Shown: positions 1 to 10,355 of the stretch, one piece after another
Layout: every line of letters begins with the position of its first letter
How positions within the stretch are numbered: position 1 is the first letter of the stretch
Source: Marinobacter oulmenensis
GTDB lineage: Bacteria > Pseudomonadota > Gammaproteobacteria > Pseudomonadales > Oleiphilaceae
Assembly: GCF_014201735.1 (NCBI RefSeq)
Contig: NZ_JACHFE010000004.1
Span: 124,001-188,000, forward strand
Direction of reading: 5' to 3'
DNA length: 64,000 bases
Notes under the pieces: model-generated
What the model was told of the DNA's origin: nothing
Database searches by the model: none
Seen by the model: only the letters and a program-made list of their open reading frames with translations
Position numbers and translations under genes: made by a program

Positions 1-1493
<1,493 letters not shown>

Positions 1494-1550
1494 TTAAACC
1501 GAAGTTGATTCAATCGGATTAATGAGCATTCGTGCCTGTCGCTTTCGCGA

Positions 1551-1838
1551 TCACTCAAGCACGCCGTAAATGTCGTTCTCGCTCATGATGAGCAGCTCTT
1601 CGCCATCCACCTTGACGGTGTTACCGGCGAACTGGCCGAAGACCACGGTGTCACCCACCTTGACCGCCAGCGCACGGGTCTCACCATTGTCGAGGATGCG
1701 GCCATTGCCCACGGCGATCACTTCGCCCTGGGACGGCTTTTCCTTGGCATTACCCGGCAGCACGATGCCACCCGCAGTTTTCTCTTCTTCTTCCTTACGG
1801 CGTACGACAACACGATCGTGTAGCGGACGAATTTTCAT
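1551..1838 (-). CDS. groS: Co-chaperonin GroES
   Basis: Ten-kilodalton heptameric lid of the GroEL chamber. The 95-residue length and the start [14 protein letters not shown] are diagnostic. The flexible mobile loop that contacts GroEL is visible around residues 20-33 ([10 protein letters not shown]), and the C-terminal roof segment ends in [16 protein letters not shown] ribosome-binding site lies about 11 bases before the ATG. First gene of the groESL operon, with a leader of roughly 140 bases below a heat-shock promoter. Confidence 0.98.
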   Translation of the reverse strand: MKIRPLHDRVVVRRKEEEEKTAGGIVLPGNAKEKPSQGEVIAVGNGRILDNGETRALAVKVGDTVVFGQFAGNTVKVDGEELLIMSENDIYGVLE

Positions 1839-1987
1839 TGCTCTGTTTCTCCAGTCGTCAGATTAATGTGGCAATGACAATTGCTTGTTTAAAAGTGCCG
1901 GGCCGGAAATCCTGCCCGACCATTTGCCGGAGCCCCCGGAAACTGACGAACAGTTCCCGTAGGCCCGCAGCGAACTTGTGACAAAAT

Positions 1988-2015
1988 TAATGGGGTTCAG
2001 CCACTGCTTTTCAAC
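1988..2015 (-). promoter_or_regulatory. Sigma32 (RpoH) heat-shock promoter of groESL
   Basis: On the minus strand GTTGAAA (2015-2009) is followed after 13 bases by CCCCATTA (1995-1988). This is one base off the CTTGAAA -35 element and matches the CCCCAT core of the -10 element of RpoH promoters, at normal spacing. It lies about 150 bases upstream of groES. Confidence 0.8.
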
Positions 2016-2033
2016 TCCCGGAAAGAAAAATTT

Positions 2034-2534
2034 TCACTTTTTTTCGATCCGGTCAGAGTCGTGTTTCGTCTGGTCCTGGTACTCACCTTCATAGACATCA
2101 CCGCCATCCCGATCGAACGGATTCGGGCCACCAAAGGGGCCTGAACCACCTGCCCGGAAATAGAAACTGCGGCTCTTCCCGGCCAACGTCATACGCTTGA
2201 GCGCCTGGGCGGCCAGCCAGTGCCGGGACCCCGGCAACAGACACAGAAAACCGAAGGTGTCGGTTATAAAGCCCGGCGTCAGCAGCAGCGCACCACCAAC
2301 CGCCAGGATCAGGCCTTCAGCGACTTCTCTGGCGGGCAGTTCCCCGCTGTTCAGACGCTCATTGGCCCGCAGCAGGGTTGCCAGCCCCTGCTGGCGCAGC
2401 AACCAGGCACCGACGACGGCGGTCAGAAGGACCAGTCCGACGGTGTTAAGAACACCAATAATGCCGCCGACCTTGATCAGCACGGCCATCTCGGCGATGG
2501 GCATAACAATGAAAAGAAAAAAGAAAACCGGCAT
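2034..2534 (-). CDS. fxsA: FxsA family inner-membrane protein
   Basis: Small membrane protein of the FxsA family, named for suppressing F-plasmid exclusion of phage T7 when overproduced; its normal role is unclear. The 166 residues begin with hydrophobic segments (about 2-47), followed by the family-typical stretch around EGLILAVGGALLLTPGFITD near residue 70-90. The tail after residue 120 is Gly/Asp-rich and polar, probably cytoplasmic. It sits just upstream of groESL on the same strand, a frequent gammaproteobacterial neighbourhood, but groESL has its own heat-shock promoter immediately after the fxsA stop. Confidence 0.88.
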   Translation of the reverse strand: MPVFFFLFIVMPIAEMAVLIKVGGIIGVLNTVGLVLLTAVVGAWLLRQQGLATLLRANERLNSGELPAREVAEGLILAVGGALLLTPGFITDTFGFLCLLPGSRHWLAAQALKRMTLAGKSRSFYFRAGGSGPFGGPNPFDRDGGDVYEGEYQDQTKHDSDRIEKK

Positions 2535-2691
2535 GGTGGCCTCGGACTAACAGGTGAATTGTGAAGGTCTGCTATACTCGGCGCCTTCTAAAAACGATTC
2601 CAGGCGAATGAACAGGTTCGCAGCGCCATCAAGGCGGCAGGGACACACAGCCAATCAACAACGCCATTGTTAGACTAGTTAAGGGCAAACC

Positions 2692-3453
2692 ATGAAACTT
2701 CAAGATTCCGTGATTGCAATTACCGGTGGCGGCCAGGGTCTGGGCCGTGCCATGTCCGAATATCTGGCGGCCAAAGGCGCCCGTGTCGCCCTGATCGACC
2801 TGGCCCAGGACAAGCTGGATGAATCAGCCGAAGCCTGCCGCGCTGCCGGCAGCGAAGCCAAAACCTACGTCTGCAACGTCGCCAAAGAAGAGGACGTGGA
2901 ACGGACCTTTCAGGCGATTATTGCCGATTTCGGCCAACTCAACGGCCTGATCAACAACGCCGGTATCCTGCGCGACGGTCTGATGGTCAAATTCAAGGAC
3001 GGCAAGCTCGACAAGCGCATGGAGCTCAGCCAGTGGCAGTCCGTCATCGACGTCAATCTGACCGGCGTATTCCTGTGCGGCCGTGAAGCGGCCACCCGGA
3101 TGATCGAAAACGGCGACCAGGGTGCCATCATTAACATCGCCTCCATTTCGCGGGCGGGCAACATGGGCCAGAGCAACTATTCCGCTGCCAAGGCCGGTGT
3201 ATCTGCGCTGGTCCCGGTCTGGGCCAAAGAGCTGGCCCGTTATGGCATTCGTTGCATGGGCATTGCGCCGGGCTTCATCGAAACCGAGATGACCGCGTCC
3301 ATGAAACCCGAGGCGCTGGAAAAGATGACGGCCGGCATTCCCCTCAAGCGTATGGGCAAGCCCGAAGAAATCGCCTCCGCTGCCGCTTTCATCTTTGAAA
3401 ACGACTACGTCTCGGGCCGGATGATCGAAGTGGACGGCGCCCTGAGGCTGTAA
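2692..3453 (+). CDS. Short-chain dehydrogenase/reductase, FabG-like 3-oxoacyl-reductase
   Basis: Classical SDR of 253 residues: NAD(P)-binding motif TGGGQGLG at 11-18, NNAG at 88-91, serine in NIASIS near 151, and catalytic Tyr163/Lys167 in YSAAK. The C-terminal GFIETEM segment fits 3-oxoacyl-(ACP/CoA) reductases. It is not in a fatty-acid synthesis cluster, so it is more likely a secondary FabG paralogue acting on acyl-CoA or another hydroxy/keto substrate than the housekeeping fabG. The start follows AAGGGCAAACC, a reasonable ribosome-binding site. The next gene starts directly at its stop codon. Confidence 0.85.
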   Translation: MKLQDSVIAITGGGQGLGRAMSEYLAAKGARVALIDLAQDKLDESAEACRAAGSEAKTYVCNVAKEEDVERTFQAIIADFGQLNGLINNAGILRDGLMVKFKDGKLDKRMELSQWQSVIDVNLTGVFLCGREAATRMIENGDQGAIINIASISRAGNMGQSNYSAAKAGVSALVPVWAKELARYGIRCMGIAPGFIETEMTASMKPEALEKMTAGIPLKRMGKPEEIASAAAFIFENDYVSGRMIEVDGALRL

Positions 3454-3774
3454 GTGACCGACAACCAGGAGCCGACCAGAGAACAGAAAATCTGGCAGGT
3501 AGTGGCCGCGATTCCACAGGGAACCGTGGCCAGCTACGGCCAGGTTGCGGCCATGGCCGGTCTGGGTCGGCAGGCACGCTTCGTGGGCAGGGCCCTGGGA
3601 CGACTGCCTGCGGGCCACGACATCCCCTGGCACCGCGTGCTTCGCAGTAATGGCCAGATCGCTTTTCCGGAAGCCACAGAAGCCAGGCGTACACAGACGG
3701 AGAAGCTTCGCCTCGAGGGCGTGGAGGTCAACAACGGGAGGGTATCGATGAGAACCTTCCAATGGCGACCCTGA
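3454..3774 (+). CDS. Alkyltransferase-like protein (ATL), MGMT-fold DNA-binding protein
   Basis: A 106-residue protein with the DNA-binding domain of O6-alkylguanine-DNA alkyltransferases (VASYGQVAAMAGLGRQARFVGRAL). The active-site PCHRV is replaced by PWHRV at 58-62, so the acceptor cysteine is tryptophan. This is the hallmark of ATL proteins, which bind O6-alkylguanine without repairing it and pass the lesion to nucleotide excision repair. The start is GTG, immediately after the TAA of the upstream SDR gene, so the two are probably translationally coupled. The Arg finger in GRQAR is kept. Confidence 0.9.
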   Translation: MTDNQEPTREQKIWQVVAAIPQGTVASYGQVAAMAGLGRQARFVGRALGRLPAGHDIPWHRVLRSNGQIAFPEATEARRTQTEKLRLEGVEVNNGRVSMRTFQWRP

Positions 3775-3820
3775 GCAGGAACACCCAGAGCGGCCACTGA
3801 AAAATGACGGCCAGTCCTCG

Positions 3821-5335
3821 TCAGACGGCCTTGGCGGCGATGATCTTGTCGTGCCACTCGACCGGGCCGGTCTGGTGCACGGAGCTGCCACGGGAATCCA
3901 CGGCCACGGTCACCGGCATGTCCTCTACTTCAAACTCGTAGATGGCTTCCATACCCAGCTCTTCAAAGGCCACAACCTTGGCGTCCTTGATGGCTTTGGA
4001 CACCAGGTACGCAGCACCGCCCACGGCCATCAGGTACACCGCACCGAATTCCTTGATGGAATCGATGGCCACCTGGCCACGTTCGGCCTTACCGATCATG
4101 CCGGTCAGGCCGGTCTTCTCGAGCATGGTGTGAGTAAACTTGTCCATGCGGGTGGCGGTGGTGGGGCCAGCCGGGCCAACCACTTCTTCGCGCACCGGAT
4201 CAACCGGGCCCACGTAGTAGATGAAGCGGCCAGTCAGATCCACCGGCAGCTCTTCACCGTTCTGGATCATGTCGACCATTTTCTTGTGGGCCGCGTCACG
4301 GCCAGTGAGCATCTTGCCGGACAGCAGAACGGTTTCACCCGGCTGCCAGTCTTTCACGTCTTCCGGGGTGACGGTGTCCAGGTTCACGCGGCGCACGTTC
4401 TCGCCCACTTCCCAGGTGATTTCCGGCCAGTCTTCAATGCTTGGCGGAGTCTGCAGGGACGGACCTGTGCCATCCAGGGTGAAGTGCGCGTGACGGGTCG
4501 CGGCGCAGTTCGGGATGATCGCAACCGGCTTGTTAGCGGCGTGGGTCGGGTAGTCTTTGACCTTCACATCCAGAACGGTAGTCAGGCCGCCCAGGCCCTG
4601 GGCGCCGATGCCCAGCTCGTTCACCTTCTCGAACAGCTCCAGACGCAGTTCTTCGGCGCGGTTGGAGGCGCCACGGGCCTGCAGGTCGTGGATATCGATC
4701 GGGTCCAGCAGGGATTCCTTGGCCAGTTCCATCGCCTTCTCAGCGGTGCCACCGATACCAATGCCCAGCATGCCCGGCGGACACCAGCCAGCACCCATCT
4801 GCGGCACCATCTTCAGTACCCACTCCACCACGTCGTCGGACGGGTTCAGCATGGCGAACTTGGATTTGGCTTCGGAGCCGCCGCCCTTGGCCGCCACGTG
4901 TACTTCCACGGTGTTACCCGGCACCATCTTGTAATGAATGATGGCCGGCGTGTTGTCCTTGGTGTTCTGGCGCTTGCCGTCCGGATCGGCCAGCACAGAC
5001 GCACGCAGTACGTTGTCCGGGTGGGTGTAGGCGCGACGTACGCCTTCGTTGATCACGTCATCCAGCGGCTGATCGCACTCGAATTTCACATCCATACCGA
5101 TGGTCACGAACACGGTCACGATGCCGGTGTCCTGACAGATCGGGCGATGACCCTGGGCACACATACGCGAGTTGATCAGGATCTGGGCCATGGCATCTTT
5201 CGCGGCCTGGGATTCTTCCCTCTGGTAGGCCTCGTGCACGGCGTCGATGAAGTCTTTTGGATGGTAATAGGAGATGAACTGCAGCGCGTCGGCTACGCTC
5301 TCGATCAGGTCGTCCTGGCGGATAACGGTGGTCAT
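3821..5335 (-). CDS. fumA: Class I fumarate hydratase, [4Fe-4S] enzyme
   Basis: Iron-sulfur fumarase interconverting fumarate and malate in the TCA cycle. The 504 residues contain the three cluster cysteines of the family: Cys67 in ICQDTG, Cys185 in GWCPPG and Cys277 in NCAATRH. The C-terminal beta domain carries the GPTTATRM segment. The start MTTVIRQDD is preferred over an in-frame ATG 12 codons upstream because GAGG sits five bases before it. Class I fumarases are oxygen- and iron-sensitive. The ribosome-binding region (5342-5349) is complementary to the candidate iron-responsive sRNA at 44477. The symbol fumA rather than fumB is by convention. Confidence 0.93.
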   Translation of the reverse strand: MTTVIRQDDLIESVADALQFISYYHPKDFIDAVHEAYQREESQAAKDAMAQILINSRMCAQGHRPICQDTGIVTVFVTIGMDVKFECDQPLDDVINEGVRRAYTHPDNVLRASVLADPDGKRQNTKDNTPAIIHYKMVPGNTVEVHVAAKGGGSEAKSKFAMLNPSDDVVEWVLKMVPQMGAGWCPPGMLGIGIGGTAEKAMELAKESLLDPIDIHDLQARGASNRAEELRLELFEKVNELGIGAQGLGGLTTVLDVKVKDYPTHAANKPVAIIPNCAATRHAHFTLDGTGPSLQTPPSIEDWPEITWEVGENVRRVNLDTVTPEDVKDWQPGETVLLSGKMLTGRDAAHKKMVDMIQNGEELPVDLTGRFIYYVGPVDPVREEVVGPAGPTTATRMDKFTHTMLEKTGLTGMIGKAERGQVAIDSIKEFGAVYLMAVGGAAYLVSKAIKDAKVVAFEELGMEAIYEFEVEDMPVTVAVDSRGSSVHQTGPVEWHDKIIAAKAV

Positions 5336-5438
5336 AGTCGCCTCATCAGCTTTCTGATTATGGGAAATCAAAGAGCCGTGAGTTTACCAGAAATTCACAC
5401 CCGCGGGTGATGAGACAGAAGGCGAAGCTCGACCGGCC

Positions 5439-6287
5439 TCACTGGGCCGGTTCCACCTTCTGCAGCTCCCGGACCAGCCGGCCCAGGGTGCGAGCCACTT
5501 CCGTGGCCTGCTGTGCGTCGGGCGCCAACTGAAACAGCCGGGAACCGTCCCGGGGATCATACACCCAGCAGGCACCAACAACCGGCTCACAGTCCGACCG
5601 GAACCGGGGATTCACCCCAAACACCGGCAGGTACTGAGTGGTTCGAAGCAAGGCTCCGTCCGGCTGACGCCGAATCTCCTGAATATTCAGGCGCCCCTTC
5701 TCCGGCTCCACGCGGTACCGGATATCCGCAGGTCGATCCAGCCGGACGACGGTGCTGTCCCGGCGCCAACCAGCTGTTTCCAACAGTGCATTCAGATGAA
5801 TATTCAGGGCCTGCTGATCGGAATCGGCCAGGTAGAGCTTCCGCAGGTCCTGCATGCCCTGTTCATCAGCGGGGCGAATGACTGCCACCGGCTCGTTACT
5901 GCCGCTGTCCTCGCCTTCAGCCAGTGACTTCAGGCTGGAACTGGTCTGCTGTTCGATTTCGGTGATGAGCTTCAGGGACTGCTGGTAGTATTGTCCGTCA
6001 GCACCGGCCAGATCGACATAGCGCTCCAGGGAGGCGCGAGCCTGGTGACCATGCCCGGCATGGAGCATGGCACGGCCGCGGTAATAGAAATAGGTCGGCG
6101 GTTTTTCACCCTCCATGGCCTGTAACCGGTTCAGGTACTCACCGGCTTTGCCCCATTGTTCGGCCGCTACGGCTTCTTCCGCTGCCAGCATCAGGCGCCG
6201 GATTTCATGCTCAGGCTCGAGCGCCTGGGCCAGTCCGGGAAAGGTGCCCCCAAGCACCAACAGCAACGCAAAACAGTGTCTATTCAT
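5439..6287 (-). CDS. Secreted TPR-like protein of unknown function
   Basis: The 282-residue product begins with a clear signal peptide (residues 1-22, hydrophobic core FALLLVLGG, cleavage near LAQA). A helical repeat region follows, roughly 25-115, resembling tetratricopeptide repeats (AEQWGKAGEYLNRLQ, AMLHAGHGHQARASLERYV). The C-terminal half looks like a mixed domain (IRYRVEPEKGRLNIQEIRR) that I do not recognise. Its start overlaps the rmuC stop by eight bases, so it is probably co-expressed with rmuC. Location is probably periplasmic or outer-membrane associated. No enzymatic motif is visible. Confidence 0.7.
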   Translation of the reverse strand: MNRHCFALLLVLGGTFPGLAQALEPEHEIRRLMLAAEEAVAAEQWGKAGEYLNRLQAMEGEKPPTYFYYRGRAMLHAGHGHQARASLERYVDLAGADGQYYQQSLKLITEIEQQTSSSLKSLAEGEDSGSNEPVAVIRPADEQGMQDLRKLYLADSDQQALNIHLNALLETAGWRRDSTVVRLDRPADIRYRVEPEKGRLNIQEIRRQPDGALLRTTQYLPVFGVNPRFRSDCEPVVGACWVYDPRDGSRLFQLAPDAQQATEVARTLGRLVRELQKVEPAQ

Positions 6288-7902
6288 CCCGGTCGTCCTT
6301 TGTTTCAGTCAGTTCCCGATCCCGGCCGGCGCCATCATCATCGGTATCATCCGCATCCACTTCGGCCTGATCGACAATGGATTTGGGCAGCTCTTTCTTC
6401 ACCCGAACCCCCAGTTCAACGAACCGGTTGGCCTGGGAGATCAGGTTACCACGCCCGCGGGTCAGGGTATTCATGGCGTTATCGTAGGTGCCCTGGGCGG
6501 TGTGCAACTGGCTGCCCAGGCGTTCCATGGCTTCCACGAATACCCGCAGCTTGTCGTACACGGCCCCGGCCCGGTCCGCGATGCGCCGCGCGTTCTGGCT
6601 CTGGCGTTCATAACGCCAGATGTTCTCGATGGTGCGCAGCGTTGCCAGCAGGGTGGTCGGCGTCACCACAATAATCTTTCGCTCGAAGGCTTCAGCGAAC
6701 AGGTTCTCGTCCTGTTGAAAGGCTGCCACAAAGGCCGGTTCAATCGGCATGAACAACAGAACGAAGTCGGGCGAGTGCAGGCCATTGAGCTGACTGTAAT
6801 CCTTTTCACTCAGACTCCGGATATGATTCCGGACGGCTTCCACATGCTGTTTGAGCGCCTCGGCCCTGGCCTCATCTTCCTCAGCATTGACCCACTCCTG
6901 ATAGGCCACCAGCGACACCTTGGAGTCGATGATCAGATTACGCTGATCCGGCAGATGCACAATCACGTCCGGGCGTAGCAACTGGTTATCGCTGTCGCGG
7001 TAACTGCCCTGGGTCTCGTACTCCACCCCCTTGCGCAGGCCGGAACGCTCCAGCACCCGCTCAAGGATCAGCTCGCCCCAGTTGCCCTGCACTTTCTTGT
7101 CGCCCTTGAGCGCACGGGTCAGGCTGGCCGCCTCTTCGGTGATCTGCTTGTTAAGGTCCTGCAGGGATTTGATCTCACTGCGCAGCGCCTGCCGGTCCCG
7201 GGTTTCATTGGTGTAGACATCCTCCACCCGCTTGCGGAAGTCCTGCAGTTGGTCCCGGAAGGGATTGAGCAGTGAATCCAGGCTGGTGCGGGTCTGCTGG
7301 GTAAAGCGCTCGTTTTTCTGTTCAAAAATACGGTTCGCCAGATTCTCGAATTCCTGCTTGAGGGAATCCCGGTTGCGCTCCAGCAACTCCAGTTTCTCGG
7401 CGGCATTGCGCCGTTCCTTGTCCAGGGTCACCTGCTGTTCCCGAAGCTCCACCTGCAGTTGACCCAGCTCTGAGGTGAGCTGGTCCACCCGGTGGCGATA
7501 CTGTCCGTTCTCCTGTTCCAGCCCCTGGATGCGCTCCCGCCGTCCTGCCAGGTCGGCCTCTGCCCCTGCCAGACGATTCTCCAGGCCAGCGGCTTTCTGG
7601 CGCCAATCCTCGATGGCCGTCTCCAGCTGTTCAACCCGCTCACTGCGATCCAGCAATTGCTGGTCCAGATGCTCCACATGCTGATCATGGAGAGCCTGCT
7701 GGCGCTGGAGCTCGCCCAGACGCTGCTCTGTCTCTGCCCGGGCATTAGCCAGACTTTCATGGCCCTGGCGCTCGCGGCGAAGCATAACCAGGGTCCGGAC
7801 CAGAGCCGCCAGCACCAGAATACCGACGCCCACCAGCGCCAGAAACCAGCCTGCCATCCAGTCCGGGCGGGTCGTCATTGCCTGGCTTATTGCCTCCATC
7901 AC
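6280..7902 (-). CDS. rmuC: DNA recombination protein RmuC
   Basis: RmuC family protein of 540 residues, thought to limit inversions and rearrangements at short inverted repeats. One N-terminal membrane helix (about 18-40, WFLALVGVGILVLAALV) anchors a long coiled coil (about 45-230, rich in Glu, Gln, Arg). The conserved RmuC nuclease-like domain follows (about 240-470), with GNWGELILERVLERSGL, LIIDSKVSLVAY and VLLFMPIEPAF. The last 40 residues are acidic. The downstream TPR-like gene overlaps its stop. Confidence 0.93.
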   Translation of the reverse strand: MMEAISQAMTTRPDWMAGWFLALVGVGILVLAALVRTLVMLRRERQGHESLANARAETEQRLGELQRQQALHDQHVEHLDQQLLDRSERVEQLETAIEDWRQKAAGLENRLAGAEADLAGRRERIQGLEQENGQYRHRVDQLTSELGQLQVELREQQVTLDKERRNAAEKLELLERNRDSLKQEFENLANRIFEQKNERFTQQTRTSLDSLLNPFRDQLQDFRKRVEDVYTNETRDRQALRSEIKSLQDLNKQITEEAASLTRALKGDKKVQGNWGELILERVLERSGLRKGVEYETQGSYRDSDNQLLRPDVIVHLPDQRNLIIDSKVSLVAYQEWVNAEEDEARAEALKQHVEAVRNHIRSLSEKDYSQLNGLHSPDFVLLFMPIEPAFVAAFQQDENLFAEAFERKIIVVTPTTLLATLRTIENIWRYERQSQNARRIADRAGAVYDKLRVFVEAMERLGSQLHTAQGTYDNAMNTLTRGRGNLISQANRFVELGVRVKKELPKSIVDQAEVDADDTDDDGAGRDRELTETKDDRDE

Positions 7903-8030
7903 GTTTCAGAACTCCTTAACCATCTGTAAAGTCATCAAAGATAGCGCTGTAGTATACTCCCCGCCTGCTTTCACTACACATACAAAGGTCTGCGGGGATT
8001 CACTCTCACAGGCCAGGCCAGGGGATGTTC

Positions 8031-8840
8031 ATGGATAACTGTCTGTCGCGGGCCCGTCCGGTTTTGCTGACGGCCATCACACTGTCGCTGATTGCACTGT
8101 CCGGCTGCACAGCGGATCGCTACTTCATGGTGCCCAAGAAAGACCTGAAAAGCGTCGAATCTTCTGTGGATTCCCAGCGCGCAACGCTGGTGACCATGGA
8201 GAACAATGCCACCCTTCGCCATAACCAGATTCTCTCCAACAACCGGGCCTCCACCCAGACCATCCTTGAGGCCATCGAGACAAAAGTTACCAAGCCCAAC
8301 TGCCCACCACCGGAGGCGGCCCCGAAATGCCCGGCTCAGGAAACCGACAAGGGCCGGGCCGACCGCCTCAAAGGCAAGCTGATCGTGGGAGAACTGGAGA
8401 AATTCTATCTGGCGGGGCCGGGGCTGGTATATAACGCCAGGATAGACAGTGGCGCCGAAACCTCCTCCATGCACGCCCGCGACATCAAGGAGTTCGAACG
8501 CGACGGCAACAGCTGGGTACGCTTTGAAGTGCCCGTGCCGGGTACCGAAGGCGAGGAATGGGTACCCATGGAAAAAGAAGTCGCTCGCCGGGTCCGAATC
8601 ATTCAGGCCAGCACTGACGAGGGCGAGAGCCGTTTCGTGGTGGATCTGCAGTTTGCCATCGGTGACCACCATCAAACCGCCGAATTCACACTGGCAGACC
8701 GGGAAAACCTGACCTACGACGCCCTGGTTGGCCGCAACATCCTAAGGGATGTCATGCTAATTGACGTGGGCAAGGAGTTTGCCACGGAACTCCCGGAGTC
8801 CTATACCCGTAAGCAAGCCGCTGACGGAGAGGGCCAATGA
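8031..8840 (+). CDS. Retropepsin-like aspartyl protease lipoprotein (first gene of ATP-grasp cassette)
   Basis: Member of the family often annotated as ATP-dependent zinc protease but whose core is a retropepsin fold. The N-terminus is a lipoprotein signal with lipobox LSGC near residue 26. A coiled linker follows, then the domain starting KGKLIVGELEKFYL. The aspartyl-protease signature ARIDSGAETSSM has its Asp near residue 139, and LVGRNILRD follows near the end, as expected for DTGA/ILG elements. The second of two close ATGs (8031) is preferred because AGGGG lies six bases before it. Its TGA overlaps the next ATG. Anchored in the periplasm, it could cut a peptide made or displayed by its partners (inference). 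Confidence 0.85.
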   Translation: MDNCLSRARPVLLTAITLSLIALSGCTADRYFMVPKKDLKSVESSVDSQRATLVTMENNATLRHNQILSNNRASTQTILEAIETKVTKPNCPPPEAAPKCPAQETDKGRADRLKGKLIVGELEKFYLAGPGLVYNARIDSGAETSSMHARDIKEFERDGNSWVRFEVPVPGTEGEEWVPMEKEVARRVRIIQASTDEGESRFVVDLQFAIGDHHQTAEFTLADRENLTYDALVGRNILRDVMLIDVGKEFATELPESYTRKQAADGEGQ

Positions 8841-10354
8841 GCAAGCCATCCCGGATTCCGTTCTACGGTTTCGTCCTGCTGTTGATCGCAGCCGGCATTG
8901 CCGTCGCCACCTGGCGGCACATGGCTCTGGGCACCCCGTGGCTGACCGGCGAGCAGCGACCAGTCTGGATGATTGAGGCACGTCTTGACTTTGATGGGCT
9001 TGGCGAGTCGGCCATGGCCAGCCTGCACATTCCCGAGCAACCACCCGGCTTCCGTATCCTGACCGAACAGGCCGCCTCCCCCGGTTATGGCTTTTCGATC
9101 GTCGAAGAGTCCGGCACCCGTCGGGCGGAATGGACCAAACGGGAAGTATCCGGTCCCCAGACCCTGTATTTCAAGGCCCAGTTCGTGCCGGACGACAGCT
9201 CGATGGAGCACCGTCCGGATACCGAGCCGCAACCGAGGACCGAGTTCTGGGAAGAACCCGAAGCCACGGCGGTGGACGAATTATTGGCCCGCGCACGGGA
9301 TCGATCGAGCACCCCGGAGAGCATGACCCGCGAACTGATTCGACTGATGCAGCCCGACAGCAGCGTCCAGAACACCACTCTGCTGGTATCGGAAGGAAAC
9401 TACCTGACCCTTCTCGTTCGCATGCTCAATCACGCCGGTATTGCGGCCCGGACCGCCGATGCCCTGAGACTGGAGGATGCCCGCCGCCGCCAGCAACTGG
9501 TGCCCTTCCTGCAGATCTACAATGGCGACCGCTGGCTGACCTTCAATCCCCGTACCGGTGAGCAGGGTGTGCCGGAAAACCTGCTGCTCTGGCGCCAGGG
9601 TTCGGAATCCCTGCTGGACGTCGTCGGGGGTGACAACTCCCGGGTCAGTTTCTCGATGATGCGTCAGACCGTACCGGCGCTGCAGCTGGCCACCCTGGAA
9701 GCCAGCAGCAATGGCCTGGGCGTCCTGGGCTTCTATCAACTGCCCATAGAAGAACAGAGCATGTTCCGGATGCTTCTGCTGTTGCCTCTGGGGGCGCTGA
9801 TCGTGGCCTTCATGCGCATTGTCATTGGCATCCGGACCTCCGGCACCTTCATGCCGGTGCTGATTGCCATTGCCTTTGTCCAGACAACCCTGGTCCCGGG
9901 CCTGATCGCTTTCCTGTCCGTGGTGGCCATCGGGCTGCTGCTGCGTGGTTATCTGTCCAGTCTGAACCTGTTGCTGGTATCGCGAATATCGGCGTTGATC
10001 ATACTGGTGATCTTCATCACCGCCGGGCTGAGCATCATCGGCTACCAGATGGGCTTTAACACCGGCATGACGGTCACCTTCTTCCCGATGGTCATCATTG
10101 CCTGGACCATTGAGCGCATGTCCATCCTCTGGGAAGAGGAAGGGGCCCGCGAGGTACTCGTGCAGGGCTCTGGCAGCCTGTTCGTGGCCATCTGTGCCTA
10201 CCTGGTCATGAGTGCGCCACTGGCTGGCCACCTGACGTTCAACTTCCCCGAGCTGCACCTGGTGGTGTTGGGGCTGATTCTGCTGATGGGCCAGTACACC
10301 GGCTACAAGTTGAGCGAGCTGCACCGTTTCACTCCCATGAAGGCCTACGACTGA
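8837..10354 (+). CDS. Inactive transglutaminase-like protein fused to a 7-TM domain
   Basis: A 505-residue integral membrane protein. One N-terminal helix (about 8-28) leads to a periplasmic transglutaminase-like domain (about 50-290). In it the usual GDC catalytic segment reads EGNYLTLLVRMLNHAG, so the nucleophilic cysteine is absent. A block of about seven hydrophobic helices (about 310-490, including LLLPLGALIVAFMRIVIGI) completes it. This matches the two-domain family always found between a retropepsin-like gene and an ATP-grasp gene. ATGA overlap with the upstream gene and a one-base gap to the next show a tight operon. Role inferred: membrane scaffold or peptide receptor. Confidence 0.88.
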   Translation: MSKPSRIPFYGFVLLLIAAGIAVATWRHMALGTPWLTGEQRPVWMIEARLDFDGLGESAMASLHIPEQPPGFRILTEQAASPGYGFSIVEESGTRRAEWTKREVSGPQTLYFKAQFVPDDSSMEHRPDTEPQPRTEFWEEPEATAVDELLARARDRSSTPESMTRELIRLMQPDSSVQNTTLLVSEGNYLTLLVRMLNHAGIAARTADALRLEDARRRQQLVPFLQIYNGDRWLTFNPRTGEQGVPENLLLWRQGSESLLDVVGGDNSRVSFSMMRQTVPALQLATLEASSNGLGVLGFYQLPIEEQSMFRMLLLLPLGALIVAFMRIVIGIRTSGTFMPVLIAIAFVQTTLVPGLIAFLSVVAIGLLLRGYLSSLNLLLVSRISALIILVIFITAGLSIIGYQMGFNTGMTVTFFPMVIIAWTIERMSILWEEEGAREVLVQGSGSLFVAICAYLVMSAPLAGHLTFNFPELHLVVLGLILLMGQYTGYKLSELHRFTPMKAYD

Positions 10355-10355
10355 C

